The translations under genes and the position numbers were made by a program. A stretch of 64,000 nucleotides of DNA. Origin: Anopheles merus (lineage: Eukaryota; Arthropoda; Insecta; Diptera; Culicidae). This document shows, in pieces, positions 33,141 to 46,587 of the stretch (position 1 is its first letter; the number at the start of each line of letters is the position of its first letter). The notes under the pieces were generated by a model, which worked only from the letters and a program-made list of their open reading frames with translations, was not told the origin of the DNA and searched no databases. The stretch covers positions 55,120,681-55,184,680 of the forward strand of contig NC_054082.1 in NCBI RefSeq assembly GCF_017562075.2, given 5' to 3'.

Positions 33141-35190
33141 CAGCGGTCGGCAAACTTTTGAGGCAAAGGGCCAAATTTAGTAAATGATCTAAAGCTGCGG
33201 GCCAGGAGAATGTGTTTTTTATATTATTGTGCTTTAATTATTACATTACAAAATTTTAGAAACAAAAAAATTGGTATTGTTGCTGTTGTCCTATAATTGT
33301 TTCATCCAAGCATGGTTAAAAATTGATAATATCTTCTTAAAAACTAATTGCATCTTTTAATCATTTGAGGATCGCCAAAAGAAGGGTAATAGTGTGATAA
33401 TTGAAAACATAACAAAGCAACAGCAATATCGCTTATTATATCGCAAGAGCAATATCGCAATATCGCAATAGCAACCACATCCTCCCACGCCGCAAAAAAT
33501 ATTAAGACTATTCTGGGGATGATACTGAAGTGTTATTGACTGAAAAACCATGGAGGCAAATGTGCATTTGGTATTTATAAAAATATTTTATGGACAAGTT
33601 ATGTCATGTCAGATAAATTGATTAATGATTTCTTATGAAAAACTTTAGCACTTTGGCAATCGTTGCACTCGTAAACAGGAACTGCGTGGAATCGTCGTTC
33701 TCATTAAAACAACAGGGTTTTTTCAATGTTCCTATTGTTTTCAAATACGATGCAAAATACCCCTAAAGCAGATAAAAAAGAAAACAACTGATTTGTGTGA
33801 AATTAAGAAGAACGAATAGTAGGACAAATATTCTAATCTATAATATAGAATATATATAATATATAATATATATATTATATATTATAAATATCGCGCGAAA
33901 AATGTTTGCTATTTCACTACACTAAAACTTTGTTTTCCATGTATTACGTTGGTGACAGTCGTATGCAAAACTTTGAAAAAAATCATTGTAATCAGACTTT
34001 AGTGTATCTTATCGTTATAAAATTTCGTATGCGACCTTCATTTCGATAGTCTTATTGTGGTGTTAAAATAATGTTAATATTACAAAATGGTTGCATTAAA
34101 AAAATGGACAACAATTGTCGATTTTTCATGGGTTTATCTTAACCCGCAATAACAAAACGTTAATTACACTTTGAGTAGAAGTATCCAATTAGTTAGCATA
34201 CTAAATTTGACACCTCTATCAGCCGAACTCTAACCATGATGGGCAAAAAAGTGAATCAAAAGCGTGCGCGATCAAAGAATGGCACCCCGTAGCGTCCAAA
34301 ATGGACTCCGTGCGGAAGTTTGTGGACGTCGTGTATACCCGTTTCGGCATTTTAGTCACCAACATCTTGGCACTAGTAGACAATAATCAAAGCATCGAAA
34401 GAAAGCCCAGGTTCATTTTTGAGATTCCAAAAGAAGCTGAAATGATGTAAGAGGGACAAGAAGCTACATTACTGCATTAGCTGGACCGGAATATCCGGAC
34501 CACCAAACAGTAAAATAATAGCTGGGAAACATGAATAAACAGATCAGGAATTAGAAATCGCATCCACTAGCTTCGCAGTGGCAAAAAATTACGCGAAAAC
34601 TCAATGCAATCATTTCAGGTGAATTTCGACAGAATTTCGATATGACACCCTAGTCTGCGAACTGGTCCAACATCCGTCACCTGTGTTCCATCGATTTTTT
34701 TTCTGCACCAACGTGATGCAAAAACTCTACTCTAACAATTTTGTAGCGAAAACTTAGGAGCAATTGATAAAAATCGAAGGTAGAACTTAAATCATGCATG
34801 TCTTTGTCCACCATGGTGAAACTTCCTGATAATTGACGAAAGGCAATTCGCAAAGTCTTGAATTGATTTGTGGAAGTGAGCTCAAATAATTACCTTTGAA
34901 CTACTATTTTTTTCTGCAGCCAGCCGAAAACGGCATATTTTTTATCATGCAAAAATTACGGGGATATTGACCTCGAGTTCGAACATACTGAACGGTCCGT
35001 CATTCCATAGTACTTTTATTAAAAGTTGAAAAAGTACGATGATTTAATATAGTATACTAAAAGATCTTCAGTAATTTGTGTATAAACCGTTTCTTCCCAT
35101 CTGTCAACATCAGTCAAATCCTTTCGCGGGCCGGATAGAATGTTGTGGCGGGCCGCATTTGGCCCGCGGGCCGGACTTTTCCGACTGCTG
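33141..35190 (+). mobile_element. hAT-type element, family H, copy 1 (2,050 bp)
   Basis: The exact 8-bp TSD TTCTAATC is at 33133-33140 and 35191-35198. The ends are CAGCGGTCGGCAAACT on the left and the complement of CAGCAGTCGGAAAAGT on the right (13 of 16). The whole interior is related to the element at 46588-48561 in reverse orientation, for example the stretch around 34290-34400 with ACATCTTGGCACTA. Repeated GGGCC/GGCCCG motifs lie near both termini. No intact transposase can be read: all frames are broken, and I could not recognise a hAT catalytic or dimerisation region. It is therefore either a long non-autonomous element or a badly decayed one. The strand given is arbitrary. Confidence 0.93.
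33855..33886. repeat. Perfect 32-bp AT palindrome
   Basis: Positions 33855-33886 read the same on both strands, all A and T. It sits inside hAT copy 1 at a place where copy 2 has no comparable palindrome. It may extrude a hairpin or reflect slippage in an AT-rich tract. Confidence 0.9.
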
Positions 35191-35198
35191 TTCTAATC

Positions 35199-36013
35199 CA
35201 TTCTATATTATACTCTAAAGGTGAGTCACCATTTGAATCCTTCATAAATCTATCTAAAAAGCTATCATTAGACGAATAGGCACGAGGTATTGTTCTCAAT
35301 AGTGGATAGTGCAGCGGAGCTTTCATCAAACACACAGTGTAGGTTATATGAAATGAGTTTGATTGACAGGCAATCGACAGACGGACTTGAGCATTTGCGA
35401 CACGCTTGACCCCGAGATGAAATAATGGGACGGCGGTGTTGTTTTATTCATGGCAAAATTTGAAATTCTGTGTCGATCGATGTTTGTTTTAATGTAATCT
35501 ATAGTTCAAAACTACTTTTGCATTAGTGATCACGGTTGATGTTCAGTTATCCATGATCGTATAACAGGGTGTGTTCCTGATGTCAGAACTTCTTTTCCTG
35601 ATGTTCTTTTATGTGATCTGGGGGGAAAGCTTTTCGGAAGCTTTGTATTTGTTCCCTTCTCGGAAGCTTGGGTATTAATTGTAGAATTATTCATCCATTG
35701 TGGAGTTAGACTCGGTTTTTACAATGTTTTTTTTCTATTTTCCTTGTTTGACGTTATTGCTATACCTTGAGTTTAGTTACAAAAAAAAACTTTGCCAATA
35801 TCTTTTCACGCTACGGGACTTATTTTTATTAAATGTGAAATTATGTTGAAATATATGAAACATTATTTGACTCTGAAAAATATTTCTTGAACTTTTCATG
35901 GCAACCAATTGATACGTTGTAGATATTAATTCTCACTTATTGTTTTTTATTTTTGTCACTTGTTCAATAACTTGTATCCGAGCCATAGCTTTTTAGCTTT
36001 CTTCATTAGGGAA
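35199..36013. other. Non-coding stretch, no gene seen
   Basis: About 0.8 kb of AT-rich DNA between the hAT element and the next TIR element. A local repeat of CGGAAGCTT occurs at about 35634-35669. No coding signal. Confidence 0.55.
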
Positions 36014-36827
36014 AGGTAGGTAAAGACGGACAATTCGAATACTTCAACAATGCAGCATCCAAACTGAAAGTAAAACAACAGATTTGAGCATAACATATGC
36101 AAAAATAGTTAAATTCACAAACAAAACAAATTTTCAACCAGGCGTTCCCTTGTGGATCTAATTTGACTACTGCGGATCTTAAGCTCTGTAACTTGCATTG
36201 TTTTATTTTCGGAAGTTTTATTAGCTGAATGAGTTGTCGTGATTATTTTGCAAAAAAATGGTACTGGAACGAGAATGAAGGCAATAGAAAAATTTTTTTT
36301 TTAGTGGTTTATGAATCCTGACACCAAAGCGGGAAAGACGGACACTTAGTCGTAGGAAGACGAACACTGACTTTGTTGATTTATTTTATTTCTTATATCA
36401 ATTGGTGATTAATATATTTCATCAAAAACCGTAAATAAGGGTTCCGAAAATACAACAACCAGAAAGTATTGAAATAAGTGAGAAATGAAACACCGGTCAA
36501 AATAGCAGTCATGCGTTATGCTGCACTCTTCATGCCGATTAGGCACTTCACGGATCCCAATATCTTGCCTCGTCTTGGACAACATTAATCAACAACAAAG
36601 AAGAGGCATTGATATGACATCGTTAAGGAATAGATGAGATATTCTAAGGGGTTATAATGTTCAAAAAGTTTTTTTTGTTCAGGAGAAACGGTCCAAGAAG
36701 GTCATATTGTCAAAAAAGTTAGATTTTGACATGGTAGAAAATATATTCCTAGTTCCTAGTTCCTAGTATATATATATATTCCTAGTTTTTTAATGTTCCT
36801 TAAGGCGTCCGTCTTTACTTACCTCCT
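36014..36827. mobile_element. Probable TIR element with repeated AAAGACGGAC motif
   Basis: AGGTAGGTAAAGACGGAC at 36014-36031 is matched by the complement AGGTAAGTAAAGACGGAC at 36807-36824 (17 of 18). The motif recurs inside as GGGAAAGACGGAC at 36331-36343 and a variant at 36354-36365. A 7-bp tandem TCCTAGT (about 36747-36768) followed by an AT run lies near the right end. The outer boundaries and the target duplication are uncertain. The general plan, a terminal motif repeated internally, resembles the element at 14.1-15.0 kb. No transposase is recognisable. Confidence 0.6.
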
Positions 36828-39726
36828 CTTCAAAAATATTGTGCGTTGTACATGGAAGGTAAAATGTTATTAAATGCTAGATATGTGATTTCACTAACGG
36901 TATTTATGTCATTTGCTTTTAAATTAACCTTTTTATTACCACAGCACAAACAAATCAACAAATACCGGAATTCATCGTTACGAGTTTTGCTGAAACCTTT
37001 TAAGTGCTTGAATAATTCATACAGCGCGTATGACATGATGCTAAGCTGCATTTAAATTTAAAAGATACACAACAAATCGTAAAAGTTAAAACCCTTGCAT
37101 ACGCATAGCTTAAGACATTTTCTAAATCTCACACTTACTACTTTGAGTGTAATTGAAGTGAGACTACTTTAAGCGAGAATAAATATTATTATTTTAATAA
37201 GAAATTGGCAGTAAATTATAATGCTTTGAGCTGTTGCAGATATCTATGGCACTTTAACAGAAAAAAATGCATTTTCAATGTCTCGTTCTTCTAGTAATTG
37301 ACGTTGAGAAACTTCCTTGGGTTAAGCATATCACATTGCTAACTTTTTAGCCGCTAGGCAGCTCATTTTGAATGTTCTCCACTGGCGATGGAGCAGCGAC
37401 CGGGCACCCTAGCGCCACTAGCGATGTTAATTTATCTCTTTGATTTGCTGCGACAGCAGTGCTTCCCGTACCGAGGGTCATGATGGGAGCAGTTCACGGT
37501 TATCTTTTCTTACAATTGTCGCTTCAAAGACACATGCCTTTTGTGGCGACTCTAGAGGCCAAGACGCTGCCGGCCGACTGTCATTATCCCATATGTCAAA
37601 TGTTGATAGAGTAGCCCACGAGCGGGGCTTGATCGGATAGCTTTTTGATGGCGCTTGTCTAACAGAGATAGAACGAGAATATGCGAATTTTTACTCCCGC
37701 CAGTCAAACTTTCAAGGCTAACCCTCGGCCATTTTGACTAGTTAGATGCCACAAAATGGCAGAGGAGAAACACCATGAATTGATTGGCGTGGGGATCAGA
37801 GAACGTTAGCGGTGCAGAGTGAGCATGTAGAGGCTGTGGGATGTTTGTGGTTGCTAGAAAAAGTGGTATAATTTGAGTCGAAAGGTTGGCGGCAAAGGCA
37901 CACGGGGCTCACAAAAAAGTCCACCCTACAATATTGCTGGCAAGTGTTGCGCAAAGGCCTAAACAAACGACGAAGTTCAATGCGATTCGCCTGTGGCCGA
38001 GAGTGAGAAAAAAAAGCTGGCTTCAGGGAGGGGAAATCCAAAACGAGACAAATAAGCATTGATCTTAGACCTTGATCTGACGTACGACGAATGTTTGTCG
38101 AATCAAATATATCCAGCGCATGGTGGTGCTGCCGAACGATCATCACAGCTAGCGAGTGGGATAGAGACACTGCGACTGTTAATTAGACCGAGCGGGATAG
38201 AAAAACGTAACAACAAAAAAGTTCGCTATCGCTAAAGCCAAACTATCTTGCTGCACGGGTGCACTTGTTGATGCACAATCCGATTCGAAACTGCACTTCG
38301 TGCTGTGCGGTTGTAATCCACCCCTTCCACTAGTTAGTCCGTCCTCACAGTGCAAGCGACGACTGTCGATTGTTTGGCAAATCGTTACTATTGCGCTCTG
38401 AAATCATTTGTCGCTTGAGGCCACATAATTGACATTCGCTGAAAGCGAAGAGAAAAGTTTACGTTTCTGGTCTGGTTTCTAGTGAATAGCGTACACGTGC
38501 ATGAGGTTTTTTATAGAGTAACGTAGCAAAAAAAAAAAAAAAACAAAAATAAATTACAATAATACGAAACATAAAAAGCATAACCATTGCTGCAAAATAC
38601 ATATATATATAGCGATGCGATATTTGGTATTCGTTAGTTTTCTAGCAGAATTGTTGGTGTTGTGCGCAACTGCTTTTGTTTAAACTTATAATTAGAGTAA
38701 CATGTTTAACGTATGCTGTTAAAAATGCAAGCCAGTAACAAAAAGAAAAAAAATCGGTAGGCAAAACAAACATCAAGTTGAATGGCAACCCTTTAAATCA
38801 AACATTTCATTAAGTTTTTCTTTCAAACTACAGTTATTCCAAGCGATTGGTTTTACTTGCAAATTCTCATTTGGCTGCTATTTTATTGTTACCTAACTTT
38901 TTTGTCATTGTTAAATATATTGAACAAAAAAAAGTTTAAAAAAATCAAACCATAAGCTAACATTAACTGTCATCATTTAAGTGTAGCAGAAAACTGTAGG
39001 TAGAAGTTACTACAGAAATATTAATAACTGGAGATTAATAAGTGGAGATTTTCAGAGTTTTTACACTTTACTTATAAATACGTAAACTTAATTAGGTTTA
39101 TAAAACTGTGATTCTAGAAAGCAGTAGCTCTTTCGGGGAATAAACAAGTAAAGAATTCTTTTGAACAACAAAAACGCGACTGTAAAAAATGGACAAAGCA
39201 ATTGCAACAAACAAAACAAAACAAAACGAATAATGGCGAAGTAACGTCACCAACCACCAACTGTCCTTGCATGTGTATGCAAACATGCCCGATGTAGAAT
39301 GCAGACATACTGACTGTACTGCTGTGAAAAGAAAGTGGAATTATTTGGACTCTGGCATATAGCAGGGGGAGATGCACAATAGTAGGCAGTTTTCGACTCG
39401 AAACAACAATACACAAAAGAACAAAAGCTGAGTGACATTCACATACAATTGGGTGAATCATATGAGGAAGGGTGATGACTGCCTCGAAAAACGATAAAGT
39501 GTAACCAGTAAGGAGCATGATTCCAAATGAGTTTGCTTAATAGGTGCTTTAATAATTGGCACAAGCGAGATCTTAAACTACGCATATCTTCGTTTGGTAT
39601 TGCTTGAATGCCCTAGTATTTTTTAAATATAACAGTAGATAGAGACGAGGTTTTACGTAGAAAAAAATTACAGAAAAACAGAAGGCAAGATTACAGATTA
39701 TTTTATCATCAATATTATTTCAATTT
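36828..39726. other. Non-coding stretch, no gene seen
   Basis: About 2.9 kb. It has an A16 run at 38528-38543 and a short direct repeat GGAGATTAATAAGTGGAGATT near 39030. Overlapping minus-strand frames at 37796-38170 and 39114-39518 lack recognisable domains. Confidence 0.55.
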
Positions 39727-39737
39727 TTTCAAAGATA

Positions 39738-39948
39738 CCGGTCTCATTGTACAACATGTCTCATTGTCAACTCGTACGACTTAACAACATGCCCGTCTTG
39801 GGTTCAAGCCCCAACTAGACCGTACCGCCATACGTGCGACTGACTATCCTGCTATGGGGGGGTAATCAAGTCACTGAAAACCAACCCCACAAGTGGTACA
39901 GGCAGGCCTTGACCGACAACGGTTGTTGAGCCAAAAGAAGAAGAAATA
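39738..39948 (+). mobile_element. tRNA-derived SINE (family A) with altered head
   Basis: The copy is flanked by TTTCAAAGATA (39727-39737) and TTTCAAAGACA (39949-39959), an 11-bp duplication with one mismatch. The B-box-like GGTTCAAGCCC is at 39801-39811, and the body ends in GAGCCAAAAGAAGAAGAA. The head differs from other copies: where they read GGTGGTACAGTCGTCAAC, this one reads CATTGTACAACATGTCTCAT before rejoining at TGTCAACTCG. The A box is therefore damaged or duplicated, and the copy is unlikely to be transcribed from its own promoter. Confidence 0.88.
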
Positions 39949-39959
39949 TTTCAAAGACA

Positions 39960-42814
39960 CATATAACTGTCAATTAAAGTATTTTTATCTTTTCTTTAAA
40001 CGAGTTGTATTTAATCGAAAGGTTATTTATCCCATTTAATGATACGCATGATGCAAAGAGTACATACAATATTTGTATGTTTAATGTTATTTATGACACA
40101 TTTTAAAATTTTCCACGCCTTTCTATCGATAGTTGTCTATGTAGACTGCTAAAAATGTAAGGTATTCTATGTAAAACCCAGTGTGCTCTTTTAGAATAAA
40201 CAAAGCGTATGCGATGACCCCATACATAGCTTATCCAAAACATGCATGTGCATTGCACACATATGTGCCAGCGCCGGTTGCAAAGAAGGATCGTGGTTTT
40301 GCCAACTGTCGCATTCATTTGATCCGCTGTACCCGAAGTGAAAGATGCATCATCAACTGCCATCAGCAGGTGAGCTCTGGGATAAATGTGCATGTGTGGA
40401 TGCGAAGTGCATTACACATCAATACTGGGAGATGTGCGCCAGTGAAGGACGGAGCGACTATAAAGGATAAAACAAATGACAGTGCCTGCTGCTAAGCTGG
40501 AGGATCATTTCGCTGGGTAGTCATTAATGACACATAGGTTCATGTGTGAAAGCTGGAGTGGTTAGAGATTTGAGCCCCTCTTCCTGGAACTAGTGCCTAA
40601 CCACTATACGTCCCCCGTGCTGCTCGCACCGACTTGTTTATGTGTAGAGTCCTTTTTTCGAGATTTCTGCTTGCTGTGCATCGTTTACTACTTATTCTTT
40701 ATCAAGTTTCTCTTTTATGGTGAGTTTGTGTAAGGGTGGCAGAAAGATGGAGAGTCTGGATCAGAATGATGCTACCAAGCGCGAAGGAAATAATTGGCAG
40801 GTGATGCAGGGAGATAGGAGAATTTCGCCGGAACTAGCAGTACAGGAAGTGATTGTGAGAGGGCCGTTAGATGCATTCATGCGGGGACTGTAATACAGTG
40901 CGGGTAGAGATGTTTTCATCTATGTTTTAAATCTATCATTTCATGAAGATGGAATATGGTATAAACACATTCATAAATGTATCAGTATTTTGAATAGTAG
41001 TGAAATTAAAAAAACTTATTTATTATGAATGATGTCATAAAGGAAATACTCAAAAACTTGAACAACACATACACAATTTGCCAAACTTCTGTCCTACGCT
41101 GTTCACACGAGAGATCCTTACTATATACAGTGCGCCAGCTCTCTTCATTCCAGTCCCTTGTGCAGGATGCACGGTCATAGAATAGCAGGAAAAAATCAAA
41201 CAATGATTATGTTTTTAAATTGGATACTTGCATCAAAAGAGAGGGCGCCCTGAAGCGGAATGAAATCATTATCGCTGCTTAAATTGGTTTTTAAAGTGCC
41301 TATCGCTGATGCTAGGAACAGTCGCTTACCGGGAGTCCGGCCTCTGACATCTCGTCCTAGGATTGTAATACGATCGTAGCCAGGGTTCTGTAGGCATCTT
41401 GTTGGTGGTATTGTTATGATCAAGCAAGCATCGAAGGCCGGATTCGCACAGCGAGACGTGCTCGGCGGAAGATGCAATATCGGGAGTTTGCCGGGTGTGT
41501 TGACGCGTTCTTTGGAAAGATGGAAAGTATACGAGCGAGGGGACTGAGTTAAACCAATCGACTGTGATTGTTGCTAACGCTGGAAGAAATAAAAGCGTAT
41601 AGGGGATGGAAAATAGTGCTGTGCATTGACATGCGTGCATATCACATTGGGGGCTTTTCATGACACTATTTTTTTTGTAGAAACCTTAATGCACTACTGC
41701 TCATCATCAGAAGTTTGTTGACCCTGGTAAATTAGGAAGGGTTTATAACGCGTAAGAAAACTATGATGTAGCATACGGTGATTCAATAAATGAAAAAAAA
41801 ACTATTTCTGGCATGAAAGTTTCAATAATTTAAAGGAATTTAATTTAATTGTTATGCTTTCATAGATGATAAAGTTTTTTTTAATCATTTGAGATTTTTT
41901 TTATTATGGACCTTAAAAAAATAACATAAATTAAAAAGAACACAACTGTTAAAATTTAGGTTGACGTACAGAAACACATTCATCAGAACTGTATTCCGGT
42001 AAGCTCTTTGATCTTTGTACTAAGTCGTTCGTGAACAGATTGTGCGTTGTTTCGGTTAAAATGCAAATATGCTCTTTATGGCGGATTTTGGCTTGTCATT
42101 CCAATCTCAAAGCTGGACACGATGAAAAGGACACTATGAATAGAAGGATTTCTATTTCCCTTGTTGCTATCATTTGCACAAGTACTTGTATCAGCTTTAA
42201 TGTGCAGCGACCCGTGATCTAATCGTTTGGTTGAATGGTTTTTATTTTTCCCTTCACCAATGCAGGATCAACAAACGTTTAAATCGATGAGACAACTGCA
42301 TTGGGATGTTTTAACGGTTGTGCTTAAGTGTGAAAATGTGTGAAGATGTTTCGATGTTCGTGAAGTTATATGTGATTTTTATGTTTCTGGATAACTTAAA
42401 GAATACCACATTTTCTTCCCATTATGCAATAAATAACTACTAATGATAAAATACTAACCTAATAAAAAAGTAAGATTTTTCTTTCTACTCGCCATTCTGG
42501 GTGTGTATGAAAGGAACTGGGGAATTTAACAATTTTGTGTTTGTGGTATTTTCAGGTCTATGATAACGTTTTGAAAAAAATTACATGAAGGCATTTCCCT
42601 ATTGCGAATTCGATAGTATTTTGAACTGATGGACCCTGAAATTGATCGAAAACCTCATAAATCTAATTTTATTAAAATAAAATAACCACGAAGCGCCACG
42701 AATGTCAAAGAAGAATGTGTGATAAATAATAATTTCATAGTATTTTTCTCCCAAGCAAAACAATAATAAGAATCACATTGTGAACTAAATCAAATCGTTA
42801 GCACTCAATGATTT
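39960..42814. other. Non-coding stretch, no gene seen
   Basis: About 2.9 kb. Frames such as 40181-40495 (104 codons) and 41326-41661 (minus, 111 codons) are not recognisable. No transposon boundary was found. Confidence 0.55.
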
Positions 42815-43253
<439 letters not shown>

Positions 43254-44364
43254 ATAAGCTCTTGGTTTTTTGGAATTCATTTATAATGGTTCCTTAAAAT
43301 GTGCTATGTGATTTAATTTTTTTTTATTTTGTGAGCTCATTCAACAACACAATGATCTATGAACAGTGCCATTAAGTCAACTAATATTATTTTAAAAAAT
43401 AGCATATTGCTACGATGTTAAAGCAAATGTACATTTGTATTGAACTGAAAACAGAAACATTAGTCAAGCTGTTACACCAGATAGGGTTGTTCCAACAGGG
43501 CTCATGATGAAACATTGTCAATGGTAAACATTTGTCCATTCCACGTTTGTCCTTTCATTGAGGTGAAGTAATATGGATTTCGTTTTAACAACTGAAATCC
43601 CATGCAGTGCATCATATTCGCTGGGCGTTTTGCAAGCAAATGCTACGAAGTGACAGTTTGCGGAGCAGGCATTATTGATGCAAGATTAGCAACGTAATGT
43701 AGCTCTAACGCAAAAGCAATAGCAACTGCAAACTTGACGAGCGATACACGCGTGTTGACAGATTGGCAGCGTTTGAGCAGCTTCACCAAACAGATTCGTC
43801 TGCCGTGGGCCGTGGTCGTTCGGCTGTTCAGGTGTTTGTTACACGTCCTAGTAAAGGAAGATAAACGAACAACGTTATCGTTTGGCCGATGGCTACGGAA
43901 TAAGACTAGCAATGCTGTTCAGGCAGACAAAGAAAACGTATAAAGTATTACAAATTAACATCCTTACCTTCGACTTCGACATGAAATCAGCGGGGTTTAA
44001 TTCAAGGTATCCAATGGGCACTAGGCGTTGTTGAAAGTAATGGTGAGCCTAATTTACTTATAATAACAGCGTGCGTCGAAACGAGCGGTTTCGATTTGTT
44101 TATTTTTATTCAGGAGGGACGGCTTTGCCGTATTGCTTAGCGGTTTCGATTTATACAATTCAAACATTTTCTTTTCGCGATACACATCTCGATTTTTGTA
44201 ACGGGATTCTTCGTAATCAGAAACAAATGGTAAATTTATTCTTACGTTGTTAAATTGATGAAATAATGTTTAAAAGTCAACTTTAATAAAGTCCCATTTT
44301 CAGCTTTTCTAAGGACCAAAGCATAGAAATTGGACCTGTCCCTTGCAACAGTCGGGAAGCGAAA

Positions 44365-44442
44365 TCACCGTACGCAGGAATACTCTAGGGTTTACAAATC
44401 AGTCACCTTACTGACAACGGTTCATTGGGCCCAAGAAGAAGA
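44365..44442 (+). mobile_element. Degenerate SINE 3' fragment
   Basis: The stretch ends CTGACAACGGTTCATTGGGC followed by CCAAGAAGAAGAA, which resembles the family A ending CCGACAACGGTTGTTGAGCC plus AAAAGAAGAAGAA. Upstream, GTACGCAGGAATACTC and AATCAGTCAC faintly match the SINE body with deletions. The head is not recognisable. This is a weak call based mainly on the last 38 bp. Confidence 0.4.
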
Positions 44443-45766
44443 AATACTTCGAAGACAATAAGAAGAAATACTTAGAGTATAAATATGTAATCAAGTTACC
44501 CTAATACTAATAAGTAATCCTACAAACAAGATCAAAATAAATGTTCCTAAACGTATCGAAACAATGTTATGATTATGGTGAATAAGCGATGGCTAACATA
44601 TTTTATTGAAAGGAAATGTTTGTCTACAGGTTAGTTCGATAAAAACAATCATTTTGATTGTAGCTTGGAGGAAAATGCTTTTCGCATACTTCATTCTTCT
44701 GAAGTTTGTGTTTTTGCCTATAATAACTCTAATGGTTATAGTTGAAATCGAACAGTGATCAAATGGCCATTTGGAAATGAATGTTCAATTACTTTGCCGC
44801 GCTTTGTTTGCTACTATGGCCTATATGTTGTTGGTTGGATGGTCGTGGTTGAGAAATATTCTGTTTTGTTTCATACTCTACTGCTATTGCGCTGAAGCCT
44901 TCGTTTCACAAGCCCACAACGTTGTCCAGTTCCTGGTTTCAATTCCTGCAGGCCTTTTCATTTAGGAAATGGATCTTTGAAAATCTTTTTCATCGACTGA
45001 TCATCATCGAACGTTGGCTCCATCCACTGCCCATTCGTACAATCAATCGAATTTCTATTGAAAGATTTACATACCGAACGCACACACGTGTGTGTTTACG
45101 CTCTGCCTGCTGAACGCACTGGCTGTGACTCATCGTGCCGATGAATAACAATTCAAAAGACTCTCCACGCTGCTCCACTGCTGAAATTGCTCATTTTTCT
45201 ATGCGATTGAGAAATGTGTTGATACTGGTGTGTTCAACAGTAATCCATCAATTTTAGAATTTAAACCGAGTGTATAGCCGTGCAGAGTCGCGCCGCACCG
45301 ATACTCTAAAGTGCATTCGTGCAACTTTTATCCTAACTCACAGGCAATGTAAATCGCGCATTGTGGGTTTAAAAAATAAACAAAGATAGAGCTTATGTGC
45401 CGGCGTTCGATATCGGGAGGATACGATATCGGTGCGTAAAAACTTTGTATCGAGCGCCAATGTTTGCCAGGCAAATGCACTCGACTGATGTGTATGTCGT
45501 GTGTGTGCATCTGGGGTGCAGTTAGAACGTGTGCGTAGTGGCAGTGGACAAGTTTCACTCTAGCCGCAGGATGGATTTGAAAAGCCTCAAATGCAACGGT
45601 GCTTATCGGTGCTAACAAATCTGAAATAAAATTTTCTGCGCTTGATGAAGGTACATTACGTGGCAGAATGTGCAAATTATTTTACCCGCAAATGTCGAGA
45701 AATAGCACTAAGAGGAATGAAGGGCGGGAAGGAAGTACATGAAAAGTGCATGAAAATTGAGTGCTG

Positions 45767-45769
<3 letters not shown>

Positions 45770-45802
<33 letters not shown>
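45770..45802. repeat. (TG)n microsatellite
   Basis: About 33 bp of uninterrupted TG on the plus strand. Confidence 0.95.
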
Positions 45803-45803
<1 letters not shown>

Positions 45804-46587
45804 TCTAACTGCTGCTGGTGGGCTGGTTGTTGCCTCGACCGTTGATGGCGATATCATAATGTCCAAAGGATCTTCTGAAAGCGTTGGTTGAGGAGAGGTC
45901 GAATGAAAGGACTTAATTTTTTTTTCTCCCATCGTTCAAACCTTCCACGCGTGGCGGTGCGTGTGGGGTGAGCGTGAATATGCGTATGCGTAACAAATAT
46001 GCAGAACCTCTTGCCATAGGGTGACCGGTTGGGTCGTTCTATGTATCTCAGAACTTTTCACGCTGCTCGATGGTGGAGATTTATTTTTTCTCTCATCTTC
46101 AATTAAAATAATTGATCCATAATTTATCCCCTGCAATAATCCATCACGGGCTCATATCATTGACGTTACAACTGTATGTAGGCAAGTGTATAGAGTTGGG
46201 ACCAATAGGACGACATATGCCATCGAGTGAGCTCACAATCGACCTTATATAAACAACGTAAAGTCAATTCTGGTTAAATTACTGCTATTTCAGACCATTC
46301 TGCCGTCGATGATGTGCCTCGGGATAACGATGGATTTGATTTGTATTTGTTGTGGATAATACATAAAACGACAATACGTGATTCATCTAACAAAAGTTAA
46401 TAAGATTATAATTTGGAGCAGTAAAAATAAAATGAATAGATACTATATAACATAATTAACCTGTATGTGTTTGTTACTTACTTTATTGAAAACTATCTAT
46501 ATTTTTATTTTTTGCTTAACGTGGGACGGTCAGCTTAGGCATCGATTATATACGGCGAGTAGTAGCTGACGAATTAATCGAATAGAC

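Larger units (their letters stand above)
43254..46579. other. Non-coding stretch with a SINE relic and (TG)n, no gene seen
   Basis: About 3.3 kb. It contains a degenerate SINE 3' relic near 44.4 kb and a (TG)n run near 45.8 kb, annotated separately. Other open frames are 115 codons or shorter and not recognisable. Confidence 0.55.
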
